NCBI GenBank assembly: GCA_027492915.1
Contig: JAPUDW010000325.1
Span: forward strand, 7,249 to 50,515
Origin: Bacteroidota bacterium
GTDB taxonomy: Bacteria > Chloroflexota > Anaerolineae > Aggregatilineales > Phototrophicaceae
Length of the DNA stretch: 43,267 nucleotides
Direction of reading: 5' to 3'
Within the stretch, counting starts at the first letter, position 1. Every line of letters begins with the position of its first letter. The notes beneath the pieces were generated by a model, which did not search any database, had not been told where the DNA came from, and saw nothing but the letters and a program-made list of their open reading frames with translations. Below are positions 7,858 through 16,034 of this stretch, one piece after another. The position numbers and the translations under genes are program-made.

Positions 7858-8700
7858 ATGGACTCGAACGAACGGCAGCAGTTCAAGGACAGCGTGGTTG
7901 GCATGTTTGACCGCGCCGCGCCAATTTACGGGCAGGTCGGTATTCAACAGTTCAGCTACTTCGGCAGTTGGCTGGTGGAAAAACTGGATGTTCCGGCAGG
8001 CGCAAAAGTGCTGGATGTGGCGACCGGACGCGGCGCGATTTTGTTCCCACTGGCGGAGAAAGCGGGCGCAAGCGGGCATGTGCTGGGCATCGATCTTGCG
8101 CCGACGATGGTGACAGAAACGGCAGCCGAGATCACGCGGCGTGGGCTGACGCAGGCCGAAGTGCGGATGATGGATGGTGATGCGGTGGACTTCCTGCCGG
8201 AGCGTTTTGACCTGATTACCTGCGGGTTTGCGCTGCACTTTTTGGATTACGAGCACACCCTGCCCAAGCTGCGGTCGATGTTGAAGGCCGGTGGACGGTT
8301 CGCGGTGATTACCCCGTTTGTGCCGCGTGATGAGAATTTGGCGCGGTGGAAGTGGCTGTTCGAACTGACACGGGCGGTTTTCCCTGAAGGGTTCGTGCCC
8401 CCATCGGCGTGGATTGCGCCCAACAAAATCAGCACGCCGGAGTTGATCGGGGCGGCGCTGAGAGACGCGGGGTTTAGCAACGTGGGGACCGAAGAACATA
8501 CGACAACGCTCTACTTTCGCGACGAGGACGATTGGTGGGATTGGGAGTGGTCGCAAGGGTCACGCTTCTGGTTGGAGGGTATGTCACCGGAAGGACTGGA
8601 ACGCTTCAAACGCGAGTCGTTCGAGCACCTACGGGCGATGCAAACGGCGGACGGCATCCCTTCGACGATGGGCGTGGTGATGGCGCTGGGATACAAGTAG
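7858..8700 (+). CDS. Class I SAM-dependent methyltransferase (UbiE/COQ5-like)
   Basis: The 280-residue protein has motif I KVLDVATGRGAILFPLA (about residues 50-66), the acidic end of beta strand 2 in VLGIDLAPTMV, MMDGDAVDF as motif II and FDLITCGFALHFL as post-motif II. This is the Rossmann-type fold that binds S-adenosylmethionine and methylates a small molecule in the cytosol. The first 40 residues, with FDRAAPIYGQVG, resemble the start of UbiE-type quinone methyltransferases. No quinone or cofactor pathway genes adjoin it, so the acceptor is unknown. The coding DNA is GC-rich, unlike the AT-richer binding-protein gene before it. Confidence 0.9.
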   Translation: MDSNERQQFKDSVVGMFDRAAPIYGQVGIQQFSYFGSWLVEKLDVPAGAKVLDVATGRGAILFPLAEKAGASGHVLGIDLAPTMVTETAAEITRRGLTQAEVRMMDGDAVDFLPERFDLITCGFALHFLDYEHTLPKLRSMLKAGGRFAVITPFVPRDENLARWKWLFELTRAVFPEGFVPPSAWIAPNKISTPELIGAALRDAGFSNVGTEEHTTTLYFRDEDDWWDWEWSQGSRFWLEGMSPEGLERFKRESFEHLRAMQTADGIPSTMGVVMALGYK

Positions 8701-9164
8701 CATCGGTTCCTGATACGGAAACTTCTGCAAATTCGTCAAATTCAGACTCATTTTTCCTGAATTTTCCGAATCGTCTCAACTGCTATAACTGTTGCATAAT
8801 TTGCAAATTTCCTGCCGAAATGGCGGGCGGGAAGTTCCCGTGGTGCCGCCGAATTGACATTTTGTGTCGGCGGGAGTGAGGGAGCGCGGCGCTGAAATGG
8901 CGAAGTTTCGGCAGAATTAAGGGAGCAATCCACCGCTGTGCAATAAGGTGTGCCGCTGCCGTCGTTGCAAGAGAAGTTTTAAGTTTCAAGCGACAAGTTA
9001 CAAGTAAATTCAAGTCGTCAGTCTCCAGCTATCAGTCACCAGTCACATGCAACTGCCGCGAGACGCAAAGAAAACCAAAGAGAATTTCATAACTCATTAT
9101 AGAACAAGTGTTTTGTGTAAGTCAATCGAAAAGCGTTAGAGTTTACAAACTTTGGCGTCCTTTT
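8701..9164. other. Non-coding stretch with several inverted repeats
   Basis: About 460 bases lack a credible gene. CTGCCGAAA (8812-8820) and TTTCGGCAG (8906-8914) form an outer pair. Inside it are GGGAAGTTCCC (8830-8840) and CCGCCGA (8846-8852) with TCGGCGG (8867-8873). A run of short, imperfect CAAGT and CAGT-type units follows (about 8968-9050). The stretch ends against the stop of the minus-strand secreted protein gene. It could be a decayed mobile element or an RNA; the sequence alone does not decide. Confidence 0.5.
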
Positions 9165-11654
9165 CTACGGATTCGGTTGGGTAATTTCGGGGCAGTTCGC
9201 CACACATTCGAGATGCAGGGCTGCGAGCTTGCCCCATGCTGAGTCGGGGGCGGTGGTGTAGATGGCGACATATTCAGCAAGTGCTTCGGCGGGGCGGTTG
9301 AGGGATTCGAGGGCGAGGGCGCGCAGATAGAAATCGCCTAATTGGTCATTAGCCTCTCGATCTTTATCCAGTATAAAGGTTTGAGGGGGCATCCCGACAA
9401 CCGCATTGAAATCACTTTGATTAAAGGCAGCTAACACTGAAAAATATTGAGGATAAGGTCTTGGAGTAGCAGTTGGCTCAAGGGTAGCTGTTGTTTGCGG
9501 TGTTTCTGTCGGCGAAATATGGTTGTCGATATATGTTGCTTGCTCCTCACTCCATTCATATTCTAATTGACGAGTTGCAGCCTCCGAACAACCATATCCG
9601 TCACCACAATCGACGATTAATAAATCTAATATTCTCTCAGAATTACTCGTGTTAAAGATCCCATCCAGCTTTGTTCCACACTGCCATTGACTGAATATCG
9701 AAACCAATTCTCCATCCTTTAGCTGCCATATATTCAGGGCATTTATTGACGAGCTTGTACCGTTGCTAAGAGGGCAAGATATAGGATCTTGCATACTTCC
9801 GCTAAATGTGGAATAGGCTGATTCAATTAAGCTAGTGTTGTTATAACCAGCAAAAAATGGCGAAATGAGTGCTATACCCATCTCACCGGATGGTAATTTA
9901 ATCGTATCCATATCGGTCGATTGCAGAGCCGAGTCAACGTCGGTCACGGCAACCGCATAGTGGTCGTCAACAGGTGTGAATAGTAATTCAACACCAGTTA
10001 CATCCGGCCAAACTAACCAACTGGATTGAAGATCGCCAGTTGCAAAAATTTCTATCGATTGAAGCGAATTAATTCCCAAACTCGATAGATAGCTAACTGG
10101 CGATACGGAAATTGGAATCGCTGCATCATCGAGAACGGATTTAATCATACTAGGGGCATCACATCCTATATATTGAGGACGGTATGGATTGTTATAGTAA
10201 TAGAGGTCATCACCTGTAAAACCAACACGGATTTGAGGCACTACACTAAATTTAAAGGGATTACTGTTAAAGCCATTATATGCATCAATACAGGTTAATA
10301 GGGGAGAACTGTGATTATCTAGAGCATTCCGAAGTGTTGCGATAAAACTTTCAATGGGTTTTTCTTCGATAGGTTCAACCCATAAATTTTCGAGCAGCGG
10401 CATGGCCTTATCACCTTGTTCGGTCATGATATAAGCGAGTGCTAATCGGGCGCGAAGGTACTGATTCAGTGACCGTGCATAGTTGAAATTATCAGATTGT
10501 GTAAGGTCATGTGTTTTTAGTGATAAGGCACGTTCAAATCGTGGAATAGCGTCAGTATAGTTCCCTGCCCACATCATTTCTTCGGCTTCTCGTTGGACGC
10601 AGTTTTGCGTATCATCAGCATAATTGATGTTTGTTTCAAGATAGGTGTAACTATCTGCTTGAGCGCTCCAATCAAAAACTTTGGTTTTGGTACGCGCACA
10701 GAGCCAATTATCTGAATATGATTGCTCCTGTAAGATTTCAAGGGATGGATCGGTATCTATATTCTTAAAATCCCACTTCACTGTTATCGGGAATGGCCCG
10801 CCGCAATGTCCTTCGGCGCTGAAGAAATCGGTTGTTATTTGATCACTGATGCGCGGTATTTGGTAGGCAGACGGAATGAGGTATTTGAGGCCGTTATCGC
10901 GCCAGCCTAAAACAATCAAGCCACCACCATCGGCATAACCCATTCCCGGACCGCCTGATATTTCCCCGCCGACTAGAACAACCCACTCAGGCAGCCCATC
11001 GGCATTCACATCTTCAAAACGAAGTTCAACAAGCCCACCGTTGCCAAAGCTATAGCGGCCATTTGGTGCGTAGCCCTTCCAAGGTAAGCCTGTTTCAATA
11101 AACTGGTATCCATCCGGTGACTGTTTGACAACGAGATAATCGACAATTTCTGATTCAAGACAGCTATTTGTGCGGCGATCAATCCGAGTACCTTTGGTGA
11201 TATCTAATAAGTATTCATCAGTGCCATCAGCATCAAAATCACGCGGTATAACCCTAACAAAGAAGTCTTTAAATTCCAGTTCGGCGGTTTGACTAAGGTT
11301 AATCTGTTGGTCGTAAATCCAGCGTTCAAGCATTCGTTTGACCCATGCATCGCGCTCATAGAAATCCTCCTTACCAATCTCAAGCGTGGTGTAAGTATCG
11401 TACAGCTTATCAAAGCTGGTTTGGGTGACATCTGGAAAAAGATGAAATACTGCGCCTGTAATTTTTTCGATACTGTTTTCATAAAATGGGCTGATAAATT
11501 CTTTTTTTAGCGCATCGGCGTTCGTAACAATAACTTGTAAATACTCGTCCGCACCCGGCACACGCAGTTTATATTCCGGCGGGGTGTCCTGTGCCTGCAC
11601 CACGCCGAGGCTGCATAGGGCGACGAGCAGCGCGATCAATAACCTGTGAGCCAT
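9165..11654 (-). CDS. Large secreted protein with FG-GAP/VCBS-like and TPR-like segments
   Basis: The product of about 829 residues begins with a signal peptide ending near VVQAQD. Two acidic repeats, DFDADGTDEY and DVNADGLPEW (about residues 137-225), look like the calcium-binding loops of FG-GAP/VCBS beta-propeller units. A helical TPR-like segment follows (about 365-430, AIPRFERALSL, ALAYIMTEQGD). After a long unassigned region, a Thr/Pro-rich linker (about 735-755) leads to a second TPR-like C-terminal part (AEALAEYVAIY). The ATG at 11654 has GAGG five bases upstream and is preferred over the GTG at 11660. Both gene ends are GC-rich while the middle is AT-rich, hinting at a mosaic or imported core. 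The role is unknown; an extracellular binding or scaffold protein fits. Confidence 0.8.
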   Translation of the reverse strand: MAHRLLIALLVALCSLGVVQAQDTPPEYKLRVPGADEYLQVIVTNADALKKEFISPFYENSIEKITGAVFHLFPDVTQTSFDKLYDTYTTLEIGKEDFYERDAWVKRMLERWIYDQQINLSQTAELEFKDFFVRVIPRDFDADGTDEYLLDITKGTRIDRRTNSCLESEIVDYLVVKQSPDGYQFIETGLPWKGYAPNGRYSFGNGGLVELRFEDVNADGLPEWVVLVGGEISGGPGMGYADGGGLIVLGWRDNGLKYLIPSAYQIPRISDQITTDFFSAEGHCGGPFPITVKWDFKNIDTDPSLEILQEQSYSDNWLCARTKTKVFDWSAQADSYTYLETNINYADDTQNCVQREAEEMMWAGNYTDAIPRFERALSLKTHDLTQSDNFNYARSLNQYLRARLALAYIMTEQGDKAMPLLENLWVEPIEEKPIESFIATLRNALDNHSSPLLTCIDAYNGFNSNPFKFSVVPQIRVGFTGDDLYYYNNPYRPQYIGCDAPSMIKSVLDDAAIPISVSPVSYLSSLGINSLQSIEIFATGDLQSSWLVWPDVTGVELLFTPVDDHYAVAVTDVDSALQSTDMDTIKLPSGEMGIALISPFFAGYNNTSLIESAYSTFSGSMQDPISCPLSNGTSSSINALNIWQLKDGELVSIFSQWQCGTKLDGIFNTSNSERILDLLIVDCGDGYGCSEAATRQLEYEWSEEQATYIDNHISPTETPQTTATLEPTATPRPYPQYFSVLAAFNQSDFNAVVGMPPQTFILDKDREANDQLGDFYLRALALESLNRPAEALAEYVAIYTTAPDSAWGKLAALHLECVANCPEITQPNP

Positions 11655-11677
11655 AGCCACCTCTGTGGGAAATAAAA

Positions 11678-11707
11678 ACGGAGCATCATCTCTTTAGTAT
11701 GCTCCGT
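11678..11707 (-). terminator. Rho-independent terminator, minus strand
   Basis: ACGGAGCAT (11678-11686) and ATGCTCCGT (11699-11707) are perfect 9-bp inverted repeats with a 12-nt loop. Read on the minus strand the stem is followed by TTTTATTTCC. It separates the unknown gene at 11743-12453 from the large secreted protein gene, so the two are not simply co-transcribed. Confidence 0.85.
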
Positions 11708-11742
11708 TTGTGTTCAATTCACTTGACGATTAAGCGCCGTGT

Positions 11743-12453
11743 TTATGCGCCAGCGAGTTCGAAGATGTCATCCATAATGGTGGGGTTGGCGGCTGCGTCC
11801 ATCGGCTCCATTTCAAAATAGGGTTCATCATTCCAGAAGGCGCTGATCTTGCCCGGTAGAATGAGGTCGCCAAAAGAGGCGAGGTCTTGCGACAGGCGCA
11901 CCATAAAGGTTTCCTGCTTGCCGGTGTCGGGGTTCTGGCAGACGGTATCTACAAAGTCTATCTTTTGGTCAGGCCGCAGATGCAGATTCACAGAACCGTT
12001 GATGCGGGTGTTGCAGGCTTCTAATTCATTCTCGGCTTTCGTGCTGAGTTTGACGAACATCTCGCCCAAGGGTGTGAGCATGACGGCGGCAATTGCCCAT
12101 AAACGCTGCTGCATGGACTGCACCGGCTCAAGGTCGTGGGTCATGATGGTCGATTTCGTGCCGCGCGAGGTGCGGTAGGTTTTGCCGTCGAAAGCTTCTG
12201 TCCCGCTGTTCAACTGCACGCCGACGGCCTTCACAGCGAAATCCCAGCGCATTTTATCGGGGAAGCAAAAACGACCGATGGCTTCGACCGGAACCCATGT
12301 TTTTACGGGGCCGATTTTGGCGCGGACACGGCCTTTGAAGTTGATGTGCAAACTTTCGAGGGCGGGGGGTCTTAACCCATAACGAGCTTGAATGGCCTTA
12401 CGAAGCAAGTCTTTTGCCTGCGGATCACCCTGCGCTAACAATAAAACCGGCAT
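11743..12453 (-). CDS. Protein of unknown function, possibly LolA-like fold
   Basis: The 236-residue product has AGGAG before its ATG and ends 36 nt before a strong terminator, so it is a real gene. I do not recognise a family with certainty. The run of beta-type segments (LHINFKGRV, WVPVEAIGRFCFPDKMRW, EAFDGKTYRTSRG) is reminiscent of the unclosed beta-barrel of LolA/LolB-like lipid-binding proteins, but there is no clear cleavable signal: only MPVLLLAQGD at the start. Two cysteines in the central part (CNTRINGS, VCQNPD) could pair. The GC-rich codon use matches the chromosome average here. No neighbour suggests a pathway. Confidence 0.75.
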   Translation of the reverse strand: MPVLLLAQGDPQAKDLLRKAIQARYGLRPPALESLHINFKGRVRAKIGPVKTWVPVEAIGRFCFPDKMRWDFAVKAVGVQLNSGTEAFDGKTYRTSRGTKSTIMTHDLEPVQSMQQRLWAIAAVMLTPLGEMFVKLSTKAENELEACNTRINGSVNLHLRPDQKIDFVDTVCQNPDTGKQETFMVRLSQDLASFGDLILPGKISAFWNDEPYFEMEPMDAAANPTIMDDIFELAGA

Positions 12454-12651
12454 TATTTCTCCTACTTACGATCTGATTGCACTGCATAAAGATAATTTTT
12501 GGGTTGCTAATCGTTTAAGAAAAAAAGATTCTACCCCTAAATATGATTCTAACACGCTTTACCTTGCAGCTTAATTGCGAATGTAACAATTGTTTAATTT
12601 TTCCAACTTTCATTTCGCATGCGCTTGTGAGTTTTCTGCTATCATCAACAC

Positions 12652-13821
12652 ATGCGAATACTGCACTTAACCCCTTACTATGCACCGGCTTATGCCTTCG
12701 GCGGTGTTGTGCGCTCGGTCGAAGGCATGACACGGGCGCTGGTAGGGCGCGGACACAGCGTCACCGTATTGACCACTGACGCGCTCGACCAACAGTCACG
12801 TTACAGCGGTACGTTAGAGGTTGTCGAAAATGGTGTACAGGTGGTACGTGTGCCGAACCTGCTGCCCAACCTGCGCGGTCGTTACAATCTCTCGACACCG
12901 GAGAAGATGGGCAGACGGGCGGCGGAACTGCTGCCGCAAGTTGATATTATTCACTGTCACGAGTTCCGCACGGTCGAAAATTTACTGGTTACACCGCTGG
13001 CGGCACGGATGGGTAAGCCGCTGGTGCTTTCACCGCACGGCACGCTGGCGCAGCATACCGGACGCGGCGGCCTCAAGCGGCTGTGGGATCGCACATTGAG
13101 TTCGGCGGTGGCGCTGCGGTTTAATCATGTGGTGGCGCTGTCGCAGCCGGAACTGGCGGACGTGGAGGCGCTGTGGCCGAGCTTCGGTCGGCGGCGTGTG
13201 CCAGCGACTTTTAGCACCATCCCCAACGGCGTTAATCCAAGCGAGTATGCCAACCTGAGCGGACGCGCAGGCTTCCGCGAAAAATATCATTTGGGCGATG
13301 CGCCGGTATGCCTGTTCATGGGACGGCTGCACCCGCGCAAAGGTGTTGGCTTTTTAGTAGATGCTTTCAAGGCAGCAAACATTCCCAATGCGCGGCTGGT
13401 GATTGCTGGGCCGGACGAAGGGATGCTCGACACGCTGCGCCCACTGCTGGATGACCGTATCATCGTCACGGGCTATCTTGGCGGCGCTGACCGACTAGCG
13501 GCGTTCGCGGCGGCTGACATGCTGGCACTGCCGGCGGTGGGCGAAGGGTTGCCGATGGTGGTGCTGGAGGCGATGGCGGCGGGGTTGCCGGTCATTGTTT
13601 CGCCGGGGTGCAACCTGCCGGAAGTTACCCAATTCGGCGCGGGGTTGGAAGCTGAGGCGGCAGTCGAACCGCTTACGTCTGCCCTGCGCGACCTACTGCC
13701 GGATGCAGCGCGGCGAGCGGTGATGGGTGAAGCGGCGCGGGCGCTCGTCCAAGAACGCTTTACGTGGGATGCAGTGGCGGCGCAGTTGGAAGGTTTGTAC
13801 CAAACATGGGTGGTGAGTTAG
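12652..13821 (+). CDS. Group 4 (GT-B) glycosyltransferase
   Basis: The 389-residue protein begins MRILHLTPYYAPAYAFGG, the usual glycine-rich opening of GT4 enzymes. It continues with the acceptor-domain HCHEFRTVENLLV and HGTLAQH. The C-terminal nucleotide-sugar domain carries FMGRLHPRKGVGFLVDAF (about residues 222-239) and the EX7E motif in EGLPMVVLEAMAAG. GT4 members transfer a hexose, often from UDP- or GDP-sugar with retention, onto lipids or polysaccharides at the inner membrane face. The start codon sits very near the first beta strand and no strong ribosome site is visible. No other glycan genes adjoin it, so the product could be a glycolipid or an exopolysaccharide. Confidence 0.92.
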   Translation: MRILHLTPYYAPAYAFGGVVRSVEGMTRALVGRGHSVTVLTTDALDQQSRYSGTLEVVENGVQVVRVPNLLPNLRGRYNLSTPEKMGRRAAELLPQVDIIHCHEFRTVENLLVTPLAARMGKPLVLSPHGTLAQHTGRGGLKRLWDRTLSSAVALRFNHVVALSQPELADVEALWPSFGRRRVPATFSTIPNGVNPSEYANLSGRAGFREKYHLGDAPVCLFMGRLHPRKGVGFLVDAFKAANIPNARLVIAGPDEGMLDTLRPLLDDRIIVTGYLGGADRLAAFAAADMLALPAVGEGLPMVVLEAMAAGLPVIVSPGCNLPEVTQFGAGLEAEAAVEPLTSALRDLLPDAARRAVMGEAARALVQERFTWDAVAAQLEGLYQTWVVS

Positions 13822-13921
13822 CGGCAGGGTACGGCTCTATCAGACCTTTATAACCATCGGTTAAGATAGGCATTCTGGAGTTGGCCGCTGTGGTTGGCTC
13901 ATCGTGTGTTTGGGAAACGAT

Positions 13922-14443
13922 ATGTCTCTGGATGCTTTATTACTGGCTCTGCTCATTTTTGCGATGCGCGTGTTCAATAATGCGATTGGTACGGTGCGGG
14001 TGGTTATGATCACCCGCGATATGCGCTTCTGGTCGGCGGTGTTGGGGTTTATCGAAGCGCTGACATTTGTGGTGGTGATTGCCGGAGTCGCCAAAGACCT
14101 GAGCAACTTACCGAACTTGATGGCTTACTGCCTCGGTTTCGCGGTAGGTGGTTATGTCGGTATGGCGATTGAAGCGCGTTATATCGTCAGCTATGTGGAT
14201 GCAACGGTCGTCAGCACCCTACACGGGCACGAGATCGCAGTTGCGCTGCGCGAACGCGGCTATGGCGTGACCGAAGCGCACGGCTCCGGTCGTGATGGGG
14301 ACGTGACTATTCTCCGCAGCGTTATCCAGCGGCGCGACGCAGTTGACTTCAAAGTGATCGTGCATAACATCCAACCGGCAGCTTTCGTGTCGATGGTCGA
14401 AGCCCGCGCCATCGAACATGGTTGGCTGCGGCAGATGCGGTAG
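13922..14443 (+). CDS. UPF0316 membrane protein (DUF5698 plus DUF2179)
   Basis: Residues about 1-85 contain three hydrophobic helices (LDALLLALLIFAMRVF, FIEALTFVVVIAGVA and LMAYCLGFAVGGYVGM). The conserved NNAIGTVRVVMITR segment is typical of UPF0316 proteins. The last 85 residues form the small cytosolic DUF2179 domain (VALRERGYGVTEAHGSGRDG). The family is widespread in Bacillota and Chloroflexota and its role is not settled; cyclic-nucleotide or ion-linked signalling has been suggested. The ATG at 13922 follows GGGAAACG and starts at the first helix; an in-frame ATG at 13904 adds six residues. The 3' end of this gene has a decayed second copy at 15342-15614. Confidence 0.88.
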   Translation: MSLDALLLALLIFAMRVFNNAIGTVRVVMITRDMRFWSAVLGFIEALTFVVVIAGVAKDLSNLPNLMAYCLGFAVGGYVGMAIEARYIVSYVDATVVSTLHGHEIAVALRERGYGVTEAHGSGRDGDVTILRSVIQRRDAVDFKVIVHNIQPAAFVSMVEARAIEHGWLRQMR

Positions 14444-14528
14444 GCCGCGCCCCCCTCCATTTCACTATCATTCGAACATGATACGATAGGACTAGTCCGT
14501 TCAAGGTTGAAAAGGATATAGTGATTCT

Positions 14529-14924
14529 ATGGGAACTGTAAAACCGAACGAACGAATTCATCAAGAGCGAATCGAAGGCGTGCAGCGATATATCAGCCAG
14601 CACCTTGACCAACCGCTCAATCGTGAAGCCCTTGCTGAACTCGCAGGATTCTCGATCCCCCACTTTCACCGCGTCTTTACGAACTGCATTGGTGAAAGTG
14701 CTATCAGCTATGTTCGGCGTGTACGTTTGTTACGGGCAGGACATAAGTTGAGGATGGGCGCGGTGGACATTATGGCGGTTGCACTCGCGGCAGGTTATGA
14801 ATCCCATACGGCCTTTAGCAAAGCCTTCAAAAAGCAGTTTGGTATCAGTCCCAGCGAATTTCGTATGCTCAATTGTCATTCGGCTATGGCGCTACTTAAG
14901 AAAGGATTACACCATGCGAATTAG
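14529..14924 (+). CDS. AraC-family transcription regulator, DNA-binding domain only
   Basis: The 131-residue protein consists almost only of the two helix-turn-helix units of AraC/XylS regulators. The first is in LNREALAELAGFSIPHFHRVF and the second in DIMAVALAAGYESHTAFSKAF, ending with the typical KKQFGISPSEFR. With no separate sensor domain it resembles MarA/SoxS-sized activators, or the N-terminal half of GyrI-type fusions. AAGGATATAG lies upstream of the ATG. The gene overlaps the following VOC gene by 11 nt, so the pair is co-transcribed and probably translationally coupled. The regulator likely controls its own operon. Confidence 0.93.
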   Translation: MGTVKPNERIHQERIEGVQRYISQHLDQPLNREALAELAGFSIPHFHRVFTNCIGESAISYVRRVRLLRAGHKLRMGAVDIMAVALAAGYESHTAFSKAFKKQFGISPSEFRMLNCHSAMALLKKGLHHAN

Positions 14925-15315
14925 TGTAACAAGCGTTTCGGTACAAGATCAGGAAAAAGCACTCCAGTTTTACACCGAGAAACTGAACTTCATTACGAAG
15001 CGCGATATTCCGCTTGGGGATGCTAGATGGCTGACCGTTGTATCCCCTGAGGACATAAACGGTGTCGAACTGCTCCTCGAACCGAATGCTGAATACCCTG
15101 CGATGAAGGCACTTAAAAAAGCCTTGATGGAAGATGGCGTCCCCTTTACGACGTTCGAGGTTAAGGATGTCTACGCGGAATATGACCGGTTAAAAGCCCT
15201 AGATGTTGAGTTCACAATTGAGCCAACCGACATGGGCACGACGATTGTGGCTATTTTCAATGATACCTGCGGTAATCTTATTCAAATCCATCAAGTCAAG
15301 GATAGTGCCGTTTAA
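14914..15315 (+). CDS. VOC-family (glyoxalase/bleomycin-resistance-like) protein
   Basis: The 133-residue product has the paired beta-alpha-beta-beta-beta layout of vicinal-oxygen-chelate proteins. It opens with SVSVQDQEKALQFYTEKLNF, has VELLLEP in the middle and ends with IFNDTCGNLIQIHQ. Members are metal-dependent lyases, dioxygenases or drug-binding resistance proteins. The ATG at 14914 lies within the AraC gene end and has AAAGGA ten bases upstream; this start is chosen because the fold begins immediately. AraC plus VOC pairs like this are common stress or drug-response units, but no specific ligand can be assigned. Confidence 0.9.
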   Translation: MRISVTSVSVQDQEKALQFYTEKLNFITKRDIPLGDARWLTVVSPEDINGVELLLEPNAEYPAMKALKKALMEDGVPFTTFEVKDVYAEYDRLKALDVEFTIEPTDMGTTIVAIFNDTCGNLIQIHQVKDSAV

Positions 15316-15341
15316 TACAATTCTCCTTTGACCATTTTACA

Positions 15342-15614
15342 CAGCGTCATTCAGCGACGCGGTTGACTTTAAAGTTAGCCATTATGCTCGTTTGATTTTG
15401 CTCGATCAGAACCTCACCCCCCATTCGCTAAGGTCGCTCATAGCCCTCTCTCCAATTGGCTGCGTACCGCTTGGAGAGGGGGAGCGAGTGAAGACTCTGA
15501 GGGCATGAGTCTGAAACTAGCATAATGACTCAGTTGATCGTGCATAACATCTAACCGGCAGCTTTCGTGTCGATGGTCGAAGTGTGAGCCATCAAACATG
15601 GTTGGCTGCGGCAG
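15342..15614 (+). pseudogene. Decayed partial copy of the UPF0316 gene 3' end, split by an inserted element
   Basis: Bases 15342-15375 resemble 14317-14355 with a short deletion, and 15535-15614 match 14355-14434 with about six differences in 80. The second block has acquired an in-frame TAA (CAA to TAA) and a TGA, so it cannot encode the domain. The two blocks are contiguous in the intact gene but here are separated by about 155 bases with terminal inverted repeats. The copy therefore arose by local duplication, then decayed, and received an insertion. Confidence 0.85.
15377..15530. mobile_element. MITE-like element with 17-bp terminal inverted repeats
   Basis: AGCCATTATGCTCGTTT (15377-15393) and AAACTAGCATAATGACT (15514-15530) are inverted repeats with two mismatches. 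They bound a 154-bp non-coding segment precisely at the break in the duplicated UPF0316 fragment. Inside, CCCTCTCTCCAA (15444-15455) and TTGGAGAGGG (15471-15480) form a strong hairpin. The interior resembles the CCTCACCCC/GGAGAGGG elements at 31259-31309 and 34165-34208. No transposase is present, so movement would need help in trans. Confidence 0.7.
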
Positions 15615-15659
15615 TGGCCTAGCGCATCTGCCGCGATCAACATGAAATCAACGTGGTAT

Positions 15660-15860
15660 TTAAGCTAACCAAAATTTCCGATAAACTTCAAACGAATTAA
15701 TCAATTCGTCAATAAGTTTCTTGGCAATTTCTTTTTCTTCAGCGTTCCATATGTCAGTCTCATCAATCGTTTCGATCAGTTTAGTACGATGCTCGAAAGC
15801 ATACTTGCCAAGATAATTTACTTCTTTTGCGAGTTGAGGCAAGTAAGTCTTTTTTGACAT
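15660..15860 (-). CDS. Small hypothetical protein (66 aa)
   Basis: The ORF has AAAGGA about eight bases before its ATG and encodes a charged, mostly helical protein (MSKKTYLPQLAKEVNYLGKY, EEKEIAKKLIDEL). I do not recognise the family. The coding DNA is clearly AT-richer than the flanking genes, suggesting recent import or a different origin. It sits just behind the decayed UPF0316 copy in a region with signs of insertion. A four-helix or nucleic-acid-associated small protein is possible but unsupported. Confidence 0.5.
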   Translation of the reverse strand: MSKKTYLPQLAKEVNYLGKYAFEHRTKLIETIDETDIWNAEEKEIAKKLIDELINSFEVYRKFWLA

Positions 15861-16034
15861 TAGGTTTTCCTTTTGGTGATGTTATTAGCATTATTGTATC
15901 GCTTCATTACGAAGGTATATATTTTTTAACAAATGGTGGTTTACTCGGAACCTTTTGCAAGTGTTCAACGTCTTAGCTTATGAGCAAAGGAAACTACTCG
16001 TTGGGAGTAGGGATATAGTCAGGAGGACTACAAC

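Noticed and set aside
8968..9050. Tandem or CRISPR-like repeat array
   Set aside because: The CAAGT and CAGT units are very short, irregular and lack spacers of constant length; no cas gene is present.
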